A DNA stretch of 55,841 bases from DASWOJ01 sp964242415 (GTDB lineage Bacteria; Pseudomonadota; Alphaproteobacteria; Acetobacterales; Acetobacteraceae), in NCBI GenBank assembly GCA_964242415.1, contig CAXTAT010000034.1, positions 1 through 55,841 on the forward strand. The letters are read 5' to 3'. Under the pieces are notes generated by a model that was not told the origin of the DNA, did not search any database, and worked only from the letters and a program-made list of their open reading frames with translations. Positions 16,214 to 28,200 of this stretch are shown here, piece after piece. The stretch's first letter is position 1; the number at the start of each line of letters is the position of its first letter. The position numbers were made by a program, and so were the translations under genes.

Positions 16214-16242
16214 TTGATCTGTGGCAGGTCCTGCGTCATACA
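16214..16242 (+). promoter_or_regulatory. Possible sigma-70 promoter for the glycine riboswitch/gcv operon
   Basis: TTGATC (16214-16219) and CATACA (16237-16242) are separated by 17 bases. Transcription would begin near 16249, just before the first riboswitch aptamer. Each hexamer matches the consensus at four of six positions. The position is the main support. Confidence 0.4.
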
Positions 16243-16261
16243 GACCGCGTCCAAACCTTCC

Positions 16262-16456
16262 CCCGCGGGAGAGTGCTGGTGCAAGCCAGCCGCCGAAGGC
16301 GCAACCGGCCCCCGGAAACGCTCAGGCCCCCAGGACCGCAGTCGGGAACAGGACCTCTGGAAAGCCGGTTGCCGCCCACGTGGCCGCCGCACCGACGGAG
16401 TAAGGCCGCGCCAGGGAGGTGCGGCTGAATCTCTCAGGTATCCCGGACAGAGGGGG
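16262..16456 (+). ncRNA. Tandem glycine riboswitch upstream of gcvTHP
   Basis: Two consecutive aptamers carry the conserved signatures. The first has GGGAGAG, CGCCGAAGGCGCAACC and GAAACGCTCAGGC (about 16265-16350). The second starts CTCTGGAAAG and has CCGACGGAGTAAGGC, CTGAATCTCTCAGGT and GGACAGAGG (about 16354-16456). The tandem class binds glycine and normally switches on the glycine cleavage operon when glycine is abundant. That matches the gcvT start 36 bases downstream. A separate expression platform is not obvious; control may act on the ribosome site. Confidence 0.93.
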
Positions 16457-16491
16457 GTCGCACCCGCAGGCATTCCGCTTGCAGGCGACCC

Positions 16492-17643
16492 ATGTCCGAG
16501 GTGGCACCCGTGGCCGAACCCGTCCTGAACATCGAAGCCGACGAGCCGGATCGGCTGCTGACCACCCCGCTCGATGCGCTACACCGCACCTTGGGCGCCA
16601 AGATGGCGCCGTTCGCCGGCTATATGCTGCCGCTGCAGTACGGCCCCGGCGTGCTGGCCGAGCACCTGCACTGCCGGGCCAAGGCGGCGCTGTTCGACGT
16701 GTCCCACATGGGCCAGCTCAGCGTCGCCGGCCCCGGCGCGGCGGCGGCGTTGGAGGGCATGACGCCCGGCGACTTCCAGGCGCTGCCTCCCGGTCGCCAA
16801 CGCTACACCCTGCTGCTGAACGAGAGCGGCGGCATCGTGGACGACCTGATGGTGGCCAACCTCGGCGACCGCCTGTTGATCGTCGCCAACGCCAGCCGCA
16901 AGGACGTTGACTCGCAGCAGCTCGCCAAGGGGTTCGCCGGGCTGGACTTTGAGCAGTATCCCGACCGCGCCCTGCTGGCCCTGCAGGGTCCCAGCGCCGC
17001 GGGGATCATGGCGTCGTTGTGCCCGGCCGCCGCCGCGCTGCCCTTCATGGGCGTGACCGAGGCGCCGATCAACGGCAGCCCCGCCTGGATCAGCCGGTCC
17101 GGCTACACCGGGGAGGACGGGTTCGAGATCTCCATCCCCGCCAGCCAGGCCGAGTCGCTCGCCGCCCTGCTGCTGGCGCAGCCCGACGTGCTGCCGGCCG
17201 GGCTGGGGGCGCGCGACAGCCTGCGCCTGGAGGCCGGGCTGTGCCTGTACGGCGCGGACCTCGACGAGCTGACCACGCCGGTCGAGGCCAACCTCGCCTG
17301 GGCCATCGGCAAGCGCCGCCGGGCCGAGGGCGGTTTCCCCGGCGCCAGCGTCATCCAGGACCAGTTGCAGCACGGCCCGCACCGCCTGCGCGTCGGCCTG
17401 CGCCCGGATGGCCGCGCGCCGGCCCGGGCGCTGACGCCGATCATCGCGCCGGACGGCACCGGGGCCGGCGGCGTCACCTCCGGCGGGTTTTCTCCGACCC
17501 TGGGGGCGCCGATCGCCATGGGCTACGTGCGGCGCGACCTGACGGCGCCGGGCACCCGGCTCGACCTGCTGATCCGCGAGGCCGCGCAGCCCGCCCAGGT
17601 GGTGCCGCTACCCTTCGTCCCCACGCGCTATCTCAAGTCCTGA
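16492..17643 (+). CDS. gcvT: Aminomethyltransferase, glycine cleavage T-protein
   Basis: A 383-residue T-protein. It takes the aminomethyl group from lipoylated GcvH, releases ammonia and transfers the one-carbon unit to tetrahydrofolate. Recognisable stretches are the FAGYMLPLQY N-terminus, ALFDVSHMGQ, the GGIVDDLMV loop that contains the catalytic-site Asp, SRSGYTGEDGFEI, and ARDSLRLEAGLCLYG. The extra ~18 residues before LLTTPLDALH are common. It is the first gene after the tandem glycine riboswitch and is followed by gcvH 16 bases later. Confidence 0.97.
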   Translation: MSEVAPVAEPVLNIEADEPDRLLTTPLDALHRTLGAKMAPFAGYMLPLQYGPGVLAEHLHCRAKAALFDVSHMGQLSVAGPGAAAALEGMTPGDFQALPPGRQRYTLLLNESGGIVDDLMVANLGDRLLIVANASRKDVDSQQLAKGFAGLDFEQYPDRALLALQGPSAAGIMASLCPAAAALPFMGVTEAPINGSPAWISRSGYTGEDGFEISIPASQAESLAALLLAQPDVLPAGLGARDSLRLEAGLCLYGADLDELTTPVEANLAWAIGKRRRAEGGFPGASVIQDQLQHGPHRLRVGLRPDGRAPARALTPIIAPDGTGAGGVTSGGFSPTLGAPIAMGYVRRDLTAPGTRLDLLIREAAQPAQVVPLPFVPTRYLKS

Positions 17644-17659
17644 ACCGGAGCACGCAAGC

Positions 17660-18033
17660 ATGTCGGAAACCCGCTTCACCAAGGACCATGAGTGGGTCCG
17701 GCTGGAGGGCGCCATCGCCACCGTCGGCGTGACCGACCACGCGCAGGAGGCGCTGGGCGACGTGGTGTTCATCGAGCTGCCCAAGCCCGGCCGGGAGGTC
17801 ACGGCCGGGGAGGCCATCGCCGTGGTCGAGAGCGTGAAGGCCGCCAGCGACGTGTACGCCCCGCTCGCCGGCCGCGTCACCGAGGCGAACGACGCCGTCG
17901 TGGACCAGCCCGCCCTGGTGAACAGCGCCGCCCATGCCGCGGGCTGGTTCTTCCGCATGGAGCTGTCCGACCCGGCGGCCTTCACCGCGCTGCTGGACGA
18001 GGCCGCCTACGCCGCCCTGCTGGAGACGCTGTG

Positions 18034-18034
<1 letters not shown>
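17660..18034 (+). CDS. gcvH: Glycine cleavage H-protein
   Basis: A 124-residue lipoyl carrier. The lipoylation site is Lys60 in VVESVKAASD, and the N-terminal FTKDHEWVRLE and central GDVVFIELPKPG are standard. It shuttles the aminomethyl and reduced lipoyl intermediates between GcvP, GcvT and dihydrolipoamide dehydrogenase (the last not encoded here). Its stop codon shares a base with the gcvP start (TGATG), so translation is coupled. Confidence 0.97.
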
Positions 18035-20916
<2,882 letters not shown>

Positions 20917-20926
20917 CCTGTTCCCT

Positions 20927-21087
20927 GCTCCCTCTCCCTCCGGGAGAGGGTTGGGGTGAGGGGGTCTTGCGGCGGCACGGTCCTATCCGGTCATGCAGGC
21001 CGGTTTAGGCAGCGCTGGCGGATTCCCAGCGCTGCAAGCAAGCAAGACCCCCTCACCCCGGCCCTCTCCCGGAGGGAGAGGGAGAAG
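20927..21087. repeat. CTCTCCC/GGGAGAG inverted-arm element, copy 2
   Basis: The left arm CTCCCTCTCCCTCCGGGAGA runs on to GGTGAGGGGGTC. The right arm begins CAAGACCCCCTCACCCC and ends GGAGGGAGAGGGAG. The spacer ends with CAAGCAAGCAAGACC, a feature shared with copy 3. It separates the convergent gcvP and cynS genes. Confidence 0.85.
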
Positions 21088-21091
21088 GAAG

Positions 21092-21541
21092 TTAGTAGCG
21101 CTTGTAGGGCAGGAACTTGCCCGACAGCGTCATCTTCACCCGGTCGCCCTTCTGGTCCGGCTGGCGGTCGAGCGTCATGTCGAAGTCGATCGCGCTCATG
21201 ATGCCGTCGCCGAACTCCTCGTGGATCATCTCCTTCCACGTCGTCCCATATACCTGGATCAGCTCGTAGAACCGGTAGATCAGCGGGTCCGTCGGCACCG
21301 CCGTCGGCAGCGAGCCGCGATACGGCGCCTCTGCCAGCAGGCCGACCTCGTCCTCGGACAGGTCGAACAGCACGCCGGCCTTCTCGGCGGTCTCGGGCGT
21401 CATGCTCATCTGGCCCAGGCAGGCCGCGCAGGTCCAGACCGGGGCATGGCCGAGCTTCTCGGCGACCTCGGCCCAGGTCCAGCCCTTCTTCTTCTTGAGG
21501 CCGCGTATCTTCAGGCCCAGGGCAGTCTTTGCGTCGTTCAA
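21092..21541 (-). CDS. cynS: Cyanate hydratase (cyanase)
   Basis: A 149-residue cyanase that converts cyanate plus bicarbonate into ammonia and CO2. The N-terminal helical DNA-binding-like domain (KKKKGWTWAEVAEKLG) is followed by the catalytic domain, with the triad Arg90 and Glu93 (YRFYELIQVYG) and Ser116 (GDGIMSAIDF). The C-terminus ends KFLPYKRY as usual. Its ATG overlaps the stop of the transporter ATPase gene by four bases, so it is the last gene of a cyanate uptake and degradation operon. Confidence 0.97.
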   Translation of the reverse strand: MNDAKTALGLKIRGLKKKKGWTWAEVAEKLGHAPVWTCAACLGQMSMTPETAEKAGVLFDLSEDEVGLLAEAPYRGSLPTAVPTDPLIYRFYELIQVYGTTWKEMIHEEFGDGIMSAIDFDMTLDRQPDQKGDRVKMTLSGKFLPYKRY

Positions 21542-22410
21542 GCTACGATCTCCTCTAGGGGTAGGTCAGCCGGCCGGACCTCCGGCACATCGCGCCCGTC
21601 CCAGCCCGGCGGGCGGGTGCCGGCCAGCAGGCGGGAGCGCGTCACCAGGAAGTCCACGATATGGTTCCGCAACGCATAGTGACCCGGCGTGCGGTGGATG
21701 CTCCCCCGGTCGCGCGGCCGGGGCAGGGTGTTCACCACCACCTCCGCCACCCGGGCGTCGGGGCCGTTGGTCATCAGCAGGATGCGGTCGGCAAGCAGGA
21801 TGGCCTCGTCCACGTCGTGCGTGATCATGAACGCGGTCTGGCCGCCGTCGTTCACCAGGCGCAGCACCTCGTCCTGCAGGGTGCCGCGGGTCAGGGCGTC
21901 GAGCGCGCTGAACGGCTCGTCCATCAGCAGCAGCGCCGGGTTGATTGACAGGGCGCGGGCGATGCCGACGCGCTGCTTCATGCCGCCGGACAGCTCGGCG
22001 GGCTTGCGGTGGGCGGCGTCGGTCAGGCCGACCAGCTCCAGCACGCGCCGGGCCTGGTCCTGCACCTTCGCCTTCGGCCAGTCGCGGTGGCGGCTGCGGA
22101 CGGCGAAGGCGACGTTGCCCAGCGCGGTCAGCCACGGCAGCAGCGCGTGCGACTGGAAGATGACGGCGCGGTCCAGCGCGGGTCCGCTGACCTCGTGCCC
22201 ATCCATGATGATGGTGCCGGCGTCGGGCGCCTCCAGCCCGGCCAGGATGTTAAGGATGGTGGTCTTGCCGCAGCCGGAGTGGCCGATCAGGGCGACGAAC
22301 TCGCCCCGCTCCACGCCGAACCACACGTCGCGGAACACCGGGCGTCCGCCGTAGCGGCGGGCGATGCCCTCGATGCTGAGCCAGGGCTTGGTCACGCGGG
22401 GCCGGGCCAC
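21538..22410 (-). CDS. cynD: Cyanate/nitrate-type ABC transporter ATPase (CynD/NrtD family)
   Basis: A 290-residue ATPase with Walker A GHSGCGKTT (about residue 42), signature LSGGMKQRVG, Walker B LLMDEPFSALD and the switch His in MITHDVDEA. The extended C-terminus after the ATPase core fits the NrtD/SsuB/TauB branch. It starts with GTG at 22410, four bases after the permease stop. Cyanate as substrate is inferred from the overlapping cyanase gene. Confidence 0.9.
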   Translation of the reverse strand: MARPRVTKPWLSIEGIARRYGGRPVFRDVWFGVERGEFVALIGHSGCGKTTILNILAGLEAPDAGTIIMDGHEVSGPALDRAVIFQSHALLPWLTALGNVAFAVRSRHRDWPKAKVQDQARRVLELVGLTDAAHRKPAELSGGMKQRVGIARALSINPALLLMDEPFSALDALTRGTLQDEVLRLVNDGGQTAFMITHDVDEAILLADRILLMTNGPDARVAEVVVNTLPRPRDRGSIHRTPGHYALRNHIVDFLVTRSRLLAGTRPPGWDGRDVPEVRPADLPLEEIVA

Positions 22411-22414
22411 CCGG

Positions 22415-23254
22415 CTACTCGCGCCAGCTTATGGCGTGGGCGGCGCGGCCGAGCATCTGGTCCAGCGCCATGCCGACCAGGCCGATCACCAGGATGGCCA
22501 CCACGATGTCGGCGATGTTGAGGTTGTTCCACTGGTTCCAGACGAAGTAGCCGATCCCCGTGCCGCCGACCAGCATCTCGGCGGCGACGATCACCAGCCA
22601 GGCGATGCCGATGCTGATGCGCGCCCCGGTCATGATGGTGGGCGCCGCCGCGGGCAGGATCACGGTGAACGCCGTGCGCCATGGCCCGGCCTCCAGGGTG
22701 CGGGCGACGTTCAGCCACTCCTTGCGGACGGAGGCGACGCCGAACGCCGTGTTCAGCAGCATCGGCCAGATGGCGCAGATGAAGATGACGAAGATGGCCG
22801 AGATGCCGCTGTCCTTGATGGTGTAAAGCGCCAGCGGCATCCAGGCGAGCGGGCTGACGGGGCGCAGCACCTGGATGATCGGGTCCAGCGCGCCGTTCAG
22901 CACCGGGCTCATGCCGATGGCGAAGCCCAGCGGGATCGCCAGCAGCACCGCCAGGCCGAAGCCGATGGCCACCCGCAGCAGGGACCAGCCGAGCTGGATG
23001 CCCAGGCCCTGGTCGTTGGTGCCGCGGATGTAGAACGGGTCGCGCAGGTGGTACCAGGCCCGTGCCGCTATGTCGGACGGCCGGGGCATCGGCGTCTGCT
23101 GGCCCTGCTGCGCCGCGGCGCCGAGCAGCTTGGCGTATTCGGGGTCCATCGCCGGGCCGGCGGCGGTGGAGGGCGTGGCGGCGATCTGCCAGCTGCCCAG
23201 GAACACCGCCAGGATCAGGAACAGCAGCAGGCCGGACCGCACGCGCAAGGGCAT
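22415..23254 (-). CDS. cynB: Cyanate/nitrate-type ABC transporter permease (CynB/NrtB family)
   Basis: A 279-residue inner-membrane permease with about six membrane helices. The coupling motif that docks the ATPase is visible around VARTLEAGPWRTAFTVILPA (the EAA loop). RPVSPLAWMPLALYTIKDSG is typical of the nitrate/taurine permease group. The start ATG at 23254 overlaps the stop of the binding-protein gene (TGATG). A longer open frame upstream in this phase is a shadow of the binding-protein gene. Confidence 0.9.
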   Translation of the reverse strand: MPLRVRSGLLLFLILAVFLGSWQIAATPSTAAGPAMDPEYAKLLGAAAQQGQQTPMPRPSDIAARAWYHLRDPFYIRGTNDQGLGIQLGWSLLRVAIGFGLAVLLAIPLGFAIGMSPVLNGALDPIIQVLRPVSPLAWMPLALYTIKDSGISAIFVIFICAIWPMLLNTAFGVASVRKEWLNVARTLEAGPWRTAFTVILPAAAPTIMTGARISIGIAWLVIVAAEMLVGGTGIGYFVWNQWNNLNIADIVVAILVIGLVGMALDQMLGRAAHAISWRE

Positions 23255-24582
23255 CAGGCGCGCCGGATCGGGAAGGAGGCGACGTAGCCAACGGGATCGG
23301 CGGGGTCGAACGTCTTGCCCATGATCTGGTACGACCGGTAGGGGTTGGCGGGCGCCGGCAGGCCCAGCTCCTTCATCTTGGCCTCCGCGCCGGCGGCGAG
23401 GAACACCTGCTGCGCCACGTCGCGCCATTGCAGGTCGCCCCCAACCTGGCCCCAGCGCTTCATCTGCGTCATGATCCACAGCGCCATGCTGGGATAGGGG
23501 AACGGCTCGAAGCTGACCCGGTCCGGCACGCGCTTCACGCCGCCCAGGCCGTCGGCGTAGGTGCCGGTCAGCGCCTGCTCCACCACGGTCGGCGGCTGGT
23601 TCAGGTAGTTCTGCCCGGCCACGACATTGGCGATCTCCTTGCGGTTCTCCGCCTTGTTGGCATAGGCCGTCGCCTGGATCACCGATTGCAGCAGCGCCTG
23701 GTAGGTGTTCGGCGTCTCGGTCACCATCCGGCGCGGCACCGCAAAGGCGCAGCAGGGATGGCCGTCCCAAAGCTCCCGCGTCAGCAGGTGGATGAAGCCG
23801 ACGCCATCGTACACCGCGCGCTGGTTGAATGGGTCCGGCCCCAGGAAGCCGTCGATGTTCTCGGCCCGCAGGTTGGCGACCATCTCCGGCGGCGGGATGA
23901 CGCGCAACTGCACGTCGCGGTCCGGGTCCAGCCCGGCCTCGGCCAGGTAGTAGCGCAGCAGGTAGGCGTGCATCGAGTAGTCGAACGGGATGCCCAGCTT
24001 GAAGCCGCGCCAGTCCTTGGGGTCGCGCTTGCCCTTGTGCTTGGTGGCGAGGACGATGGCCTGGCCGTTGATGTTCTCGATGGCCGCGACGCTCCACGGG
24101 ATCGGGTTCGACCCGGCGCCCATCGAGATCGCCAGCGGCATCGGGCTGAGCATGTGCGAGGCGTCGTACTCGCCGTTCAGCGACTTGTCGCGCACCACCG
24201 CCCAACCGGCGGTGCGGACGATGTCCACGTTCAGGCCGTTCTTTTCGTAGAAGCCCATCGGCGAGGCCACGATGATCGGCGTGGCGCAGGTGATGGCGAT
24301 GAAGCCGATCTTGAGATCCTTCTTTTCCGGCACGCCGGCGGTCTCGGCCAGGGCCTCCTGCGCGCGCAGGATGGGGAACACCTGGTCGATGGCCGCGGCC
24401 ACTGTCGCCGCGCCCAGCACCTGCAAGGCCCGCCGGCGCCCCGCCACGCCGCCGAACGCCGCCCGCTCCACCGCCGTCCGCACCGCCGCCGCGCCCAGGC
24501 CATCGGCGCCGGCATCGCAGGACAGCGCACCGCCGCGGCAGGCGCACCCGGCAGGGTGGAAAAAGCGGGAGGCGTTCATCAA
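23254..24582 (-). CDS. cynA: Cyanate/nitrate-type substrate-binding protein (CynA/NrtA/CmpA family)
   Basis: A 442-residue binding protein. The first ~48 residues hold a Cys-rich segment (Cys13, Cys15, Cys22 in HPAGCACRGGALSC). A twin-arginine-like signal, GRRRALQVLGAATVAAA, follows, suggesting Tat export of a folded protein. The ligand-binding part begins KKDLKIGFIAITCATPIIVA, typical of the nitrate/bicarbonate/cyanate binding proteins, with AGWAVVRDK, PPPEMVANLRAENIDGFLGP and WDGHPCCAF. It is the first gene of cynABDS, with a sigma-54-type promoter 32 bases upstream. Cyanate is the likely ligand because of cynS, but nitrate cannot be excluded from sequence. Confidence 0.88.
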   Translation of the reverse strand: MMNASRFFHPAGCACRGGALSCDAGADGLGAAAVRTAVERAAFGGVAGRRRALQVLGAATVAAAIDQVFPILRAQEALAETAGVPEKKDLKIGFIAITCATPIIVASPMGFYEKNGLNVDIVRTAGWAVVRDKSLNGEYDASHMLSPMPLAISMGAGSNPIPWSVAAIENINGQAIVLATKHKGKRDPKDWRGFKLGIPFDYSMHAYLLRYYLAEAGLDPDRDVQLRVIPPPEMVANLRAENIDGFLGPDPFNQRAVYDGVGFIHLLTRELWDGHPCCAFAVPRRMVTETPNTYQALLQSVIQATAYANKAENRKEIANVVAGQNYLNQPPTVVEQALTGTYADGLGGVKRVPDRVSFEPFPYPSMALWIMTQMKRWGQVGGDLQWRDVAQQVFLAAGAEAKMKELGLPAPANPYRSYQIMGKTFDPADPVGYVASFPIRRA

Positions 24583-24613
24583 GCGTCCGATCGGTCAAGG
24601 GCGTCAGGGCGTC

Positions 24614-24628
24614 GCAAGCTGTATGCCA
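24614..24628 (-). promoter_or_regulatory. Sigma-54 promoter of cynABDS
   Basis: The minus strand reads TGGCATACAGCTTGC, which is TGGCA(T)-N5-TTGC: a near-perfect -24/-12 element with the correct spacing. It ends 32 bases before the cynA ATG. It predicts nitrogen-limited, NtrC-like activation of cyanate use. Confidence 0.7.
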
Positions 24629-24652
24629 CACGTGAATGCGAGGTGAAAAGCT

Positions 24653-24668
24653 ATACTGACCGGTCTGT
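24653..24668. promoter_or_regulatory. Palindromic possible operator upstream of cynA
   Basis: ACTGACCGGTCTGT around 24655-24668 is a near-perfect palindrome centred on ACCGGT. This style of site is often bound by TetR-family repressors. It lies about 25 bases upstream of the sigma-54 element and between the divergent cynA and mscL genes. No regulator gene is nearby. Confidence 0.3.
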
Positions 24669-24780
24669 CGCGCAGCAAACAGGCGCCCGGCCAACCCGTG
24701 CTGCAATCGGTCACAAACCCGGTCTGGCATTGTGGCCCGGCGTGGCGCTACGCTTCCGCATCGTCTCCAGGAGGCCGTCC

Positions 24781-25233
24781 ATGCAAGCTCCCGTCCGCCT
24801 GCCCCGCGCGCCCGGCTGGATCAGCGAGTTCCAAGCCTTCATCATGCGCGGCAACGTCGTTGACTTGGCCGTGGGCATCATCATCGGCGCGGCGTTCACC
24901 GCCATCGTCAACAGCCTGGTGAAGGACCTGTTCACCCCGGTCCTGGGCCTGGCGCTCGGCGGCATCGACTTCAGCAACCTGTTCATCACCCTCAAGGGCT
25001 CGCATGAGGCGACGCTGGACGCCGCGCAGCGGGCCGGCGCGGTGACGCTGAACGTCGGGCTGTTCCTGAACGCGATCATCTCGTTCCTGATCGTCAGCTT
25101 CGCCATCTTCTGGGTCGTGAAGGCGCTCAGCCGCTTCAAGGCCAAGGAGGCGGAGTCCCCCGCCGCCCTGTCCACCACCGAGCAGACGCTGATCGAGATC
25201 CGCGACCTGCTGCGCCGCACCCCCGTTGCTTGA
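24781..25233 (+). CDS. mscL: Large-conductance mechanosensitive channel MscL
   Basis: A 150-residue pentameric safety-valve channel that opens on membrane tension during osmotic downshock. TM1 contains FIMRGNVVDLAVGIIIGAAF with the conserved gate region, followed by VNSLVKDLFTPVLGL. TM2 is NVGLFLNAIISFLIVSFAIF, and the C-terminal helical bundle ends LTEIRDLL-like (LIEIRDLLRR). An AGGAGG ribosome site precedes the ATG. The alpha-2-macroglobulin gene starts seven bases after its stop, so the two may be cotranscribed. Confidence 0.97.
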   Translation: MQAPVRLPRAPGWISEFQAFIMRGNVVDLAVGIIIGAAFTAIVNSLVKDLFTPVLGLALGGIDFSNLFITLKGSHEATLDAAQRAGAVTLNVGLFLNAIISFLIVSFAIFWVVKALSRFKAKEAESPAALSTTEQTLIEIRDLLRRTPVA

Positions 25234-25240
25234 GGCCGCC

Positions 25241-28200
25241 ATGCGCCGTGTGCTGCTGCTTGCCTGCCTGGCGTTGCTGTCCCTCCCTGCCTGGGCCGAC
25301 ACGTTCCAGATACCGGGCCTGGATCGTGACGCCGATGCCTATGCCGCCGCGCTCAAGGCGCGCAGCCCGGCCGGGTTGACACCCCAGGCGCAAAAGGCCG
25401 CCGAGCAGCGCGCGGCCGATGCGCAGCGCCGCAACGATTGGCCGGGCGTGGTCACGGCATTGGAGGCGCGCGCCGGCGGCGGCGATGCGGACACCGGCCT
25501 CTGGCTGGCCCTGTCCCGCGCGCAACTGCACCGCGTCCCCCCCGATGCGGTCCGGGCGGCGCAGGCGGCTTGGCAGGCATTCGTGCTCGCCGACGCCGGG
25601 GCGGGCGAAATCCCGCCCCTGCTGGCCATCGCCGACGCCATGCGCGTGATGGACCGGCCGGAGGTCGCCATCGCCGCGCTGGAGGCCGTGCTGGAGCGTG
25701 CGCCGGACGACGCGGGCTACAAGAAGATGCTGGCCGACGCCCGCCAGGCCGCCGGCATCCGCGTCCGCACTGTGAAGACCGAGTCCGAGGCCGACCCGCC
25801 GACCGCCTGCATCGAGTTCACCACCGCCCCGGCCCGCCGCGCCGACTTCGTGCCCGGCGACTGGGTGCGCCTGCAGCCCCCGGTGCCCGGCGCGGCCATC
25901 ACGCGTGAGGGCGACCGCATCTGCATCGCCGGGCTGCGGCTGGGCACGACGACGCAGGTCACCCTGCGCGCGGGGATGCCCGGCGAGGATGGGCTGCGGC
26001 TGAATGCCGACATCGTGCTGCCGGTGGCGATGGCCAACCGCAGCCCGCGGCTGATCTTCGACAGCCGGATGTTCCTGCTGCCCCGCGGCCAGGCGCCGCG
26101 CATCAGCCTGGCCAGCGTCAACCTGTCCACCGTCAAGCTGCGCGTGCTGCGCCTGGGCGAGCGCAACCTGGTGCCCTGGTCGCGTGAGTTCCACCTGGGT
26201 GGGGAGCTGGAGCAGTACAACTTCACCGGCCAGGAGGACAACGGCAAGATCGTCTGGGAGGGCCAGGCCGACATCCCGCACATGGTGCAGAACCAGGTCA
26301 TGCGGACGGCGCTGCCGCTGCCGGACGTGTTCGGCGAGGCCGGCGCTTACTTGGTGCTGGCGCTGCCGGGGGATGGCACGTCGGAGTACCAGGCGTCGGC
26401 GGTGCAGGTGGTGATCCGCACCGACCTGGCGCCGACAGTCTGGCGCGGCTCGGACGGGTTGACGGTGCAGGTCCGCAGCTTCGCCGACGCGCTGCCGCGG
26501 CCGGGGGTGGCGATGAGCCTGCTGGCCCGCAGCAACGACGTGCTGGCGACGGCGACCACGGATGGCGACGGCGTGGCGCGGTTTCCGGCGCCGCTGCTGG
26601 CCGGGGCCGGGCCGCAGGCGGCGCAGGCGATCCACGGCACGCTCGGCGCGGACTTCGTGGCGCTGGACCTGACCGCCGCCGCGTTCGACCTGTCCGACCG
26701 CGGGGTGGAGGGCGCGCCGCAGCCGGGGCCGCTGGACGCCTTTGCCTGGACCGACCGCGGCATCTACCGGCCCGGCGAGACCGTGCAGGTGATGGCGCTG
26801 CTGCGCGACGCCGCCGGGCAGCCGGCGGAGGTGCCGGCGCATGTCCGGGTGAAGCGTCCGAACGGGCAGACCTTCCTGGACGTGGTGCCGCCGCGGGGGC
26901 CGGATGCGGCGATCCACCTGCCGGTGCCGCTTACGGCTTCGGCCCCGGCGGGCACCTGGACGGTCGAGCTGCTGGCCGACCCCGACCGCCCGCCGATCGG
27001 CCAGACGGAGTTCCGCGTCGATGCCTTCGTGCCGGACCGCATGGCGGTGGAGGTCGCGCCGGCCGGGGAGATCGTGCCGGGCCAGCCGTATGCGCTGCCG
27101 GTGACGGCGCGGTTCCTGTATGGCGCCCCGGCGGCCAACCTGACGGGGAAGGCCACGATGCGCCTGGTGCCGGACCCGACCCCGCCCGCCGCGCTGGCCG
27201 GCTATCGCATCGGCGCCGATGGCGAGGAGTTCGCGCCCGACAGCCAGGACATCGACCTGCCGGACACCGACGCGCAGGGGCGCAGCAGCCTGCCGATCCT
27301 GATCAAGCGCGCCCCGGACAGCACGCGCCCGGTGCGGGCGGACGTGGACGTGTCGGTCGATGACCCCTCCGGGCGTGCCGCCCACGCCCATGCCAGCATC
27401 CCCGTGCGGCCTTCGGGCACCTTGATCGGCATCAAGCCGGGGTTCGCCGACGCCATCGACGCGAATGGGGAGGCCGGGTTCGACGTGGCCGCCGTGTCCC
27501 CGGCCGGGCAGCGCATCGCCGTGCCGGCCCGGCTGCGCCTGGTGCGGGAGCGGCCGGACTGGCGCATGGTGGTGCGCGGCCAGTTGGCCCGCTACGAGAC
27601 GGTGTGGCGCGACGAGCCGCTGGAGGCTGCGGACATCCTGATCCCCGCCAATGCGTCGTTCCGCTATGCCAAGACCCTGGGATTTGGCCGCTACCGGCTG
27701 GAGGTGGTGGAGCGCGGCGGCCTGGCGATGACCAGCGTGCACTTCCGCGCCGGCTTCGTGCAGTCGGACAGCCCGGATACGCCGGACAAGGTGGATGTCT
27801 CGACCGACCATAAGCTGTACCGGCCCGGCGATACGGCGCGGGTGCATGTGGCGGCGCCGTTTGCCGGGCACGCGACGGTGCTGGCCGCGACCGACCGGGT
27901 TTACAGCCTGCGCGACGTGGACATCCCCGCCGGGGGCGCGGACCTGGATGTGCCGGTCGATGCGGCCTGGGGGCCGGGCGCCTACGTGGCCGTGCATGTG
28001 TTCCGGGCGGGCGACGGCAGCCGGCCGACGCGCGCCATCGGGCTGGTCTGGGTGGGCATCGACCCGGCGGCGCGGACGCTCGCGGTGGCCATCGCCGCGC
28101 CGGACAAGACGCTGCCGCGCAGCCGCGTGGTGGTGCCGGTGCGGACCCTGCCGGGCGCCTGGGTCAGCCTCGCGGCCGTGGACGAGGGCGTGCTGCGGCT

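Noticed and set aside
22415..24730. A 771-codon minus frame reading through cynB and beyond the cynA start
   Set aside because: Only the part from 23254 down is a permease; the upstream portion is an out-of-phase reading of cynA.
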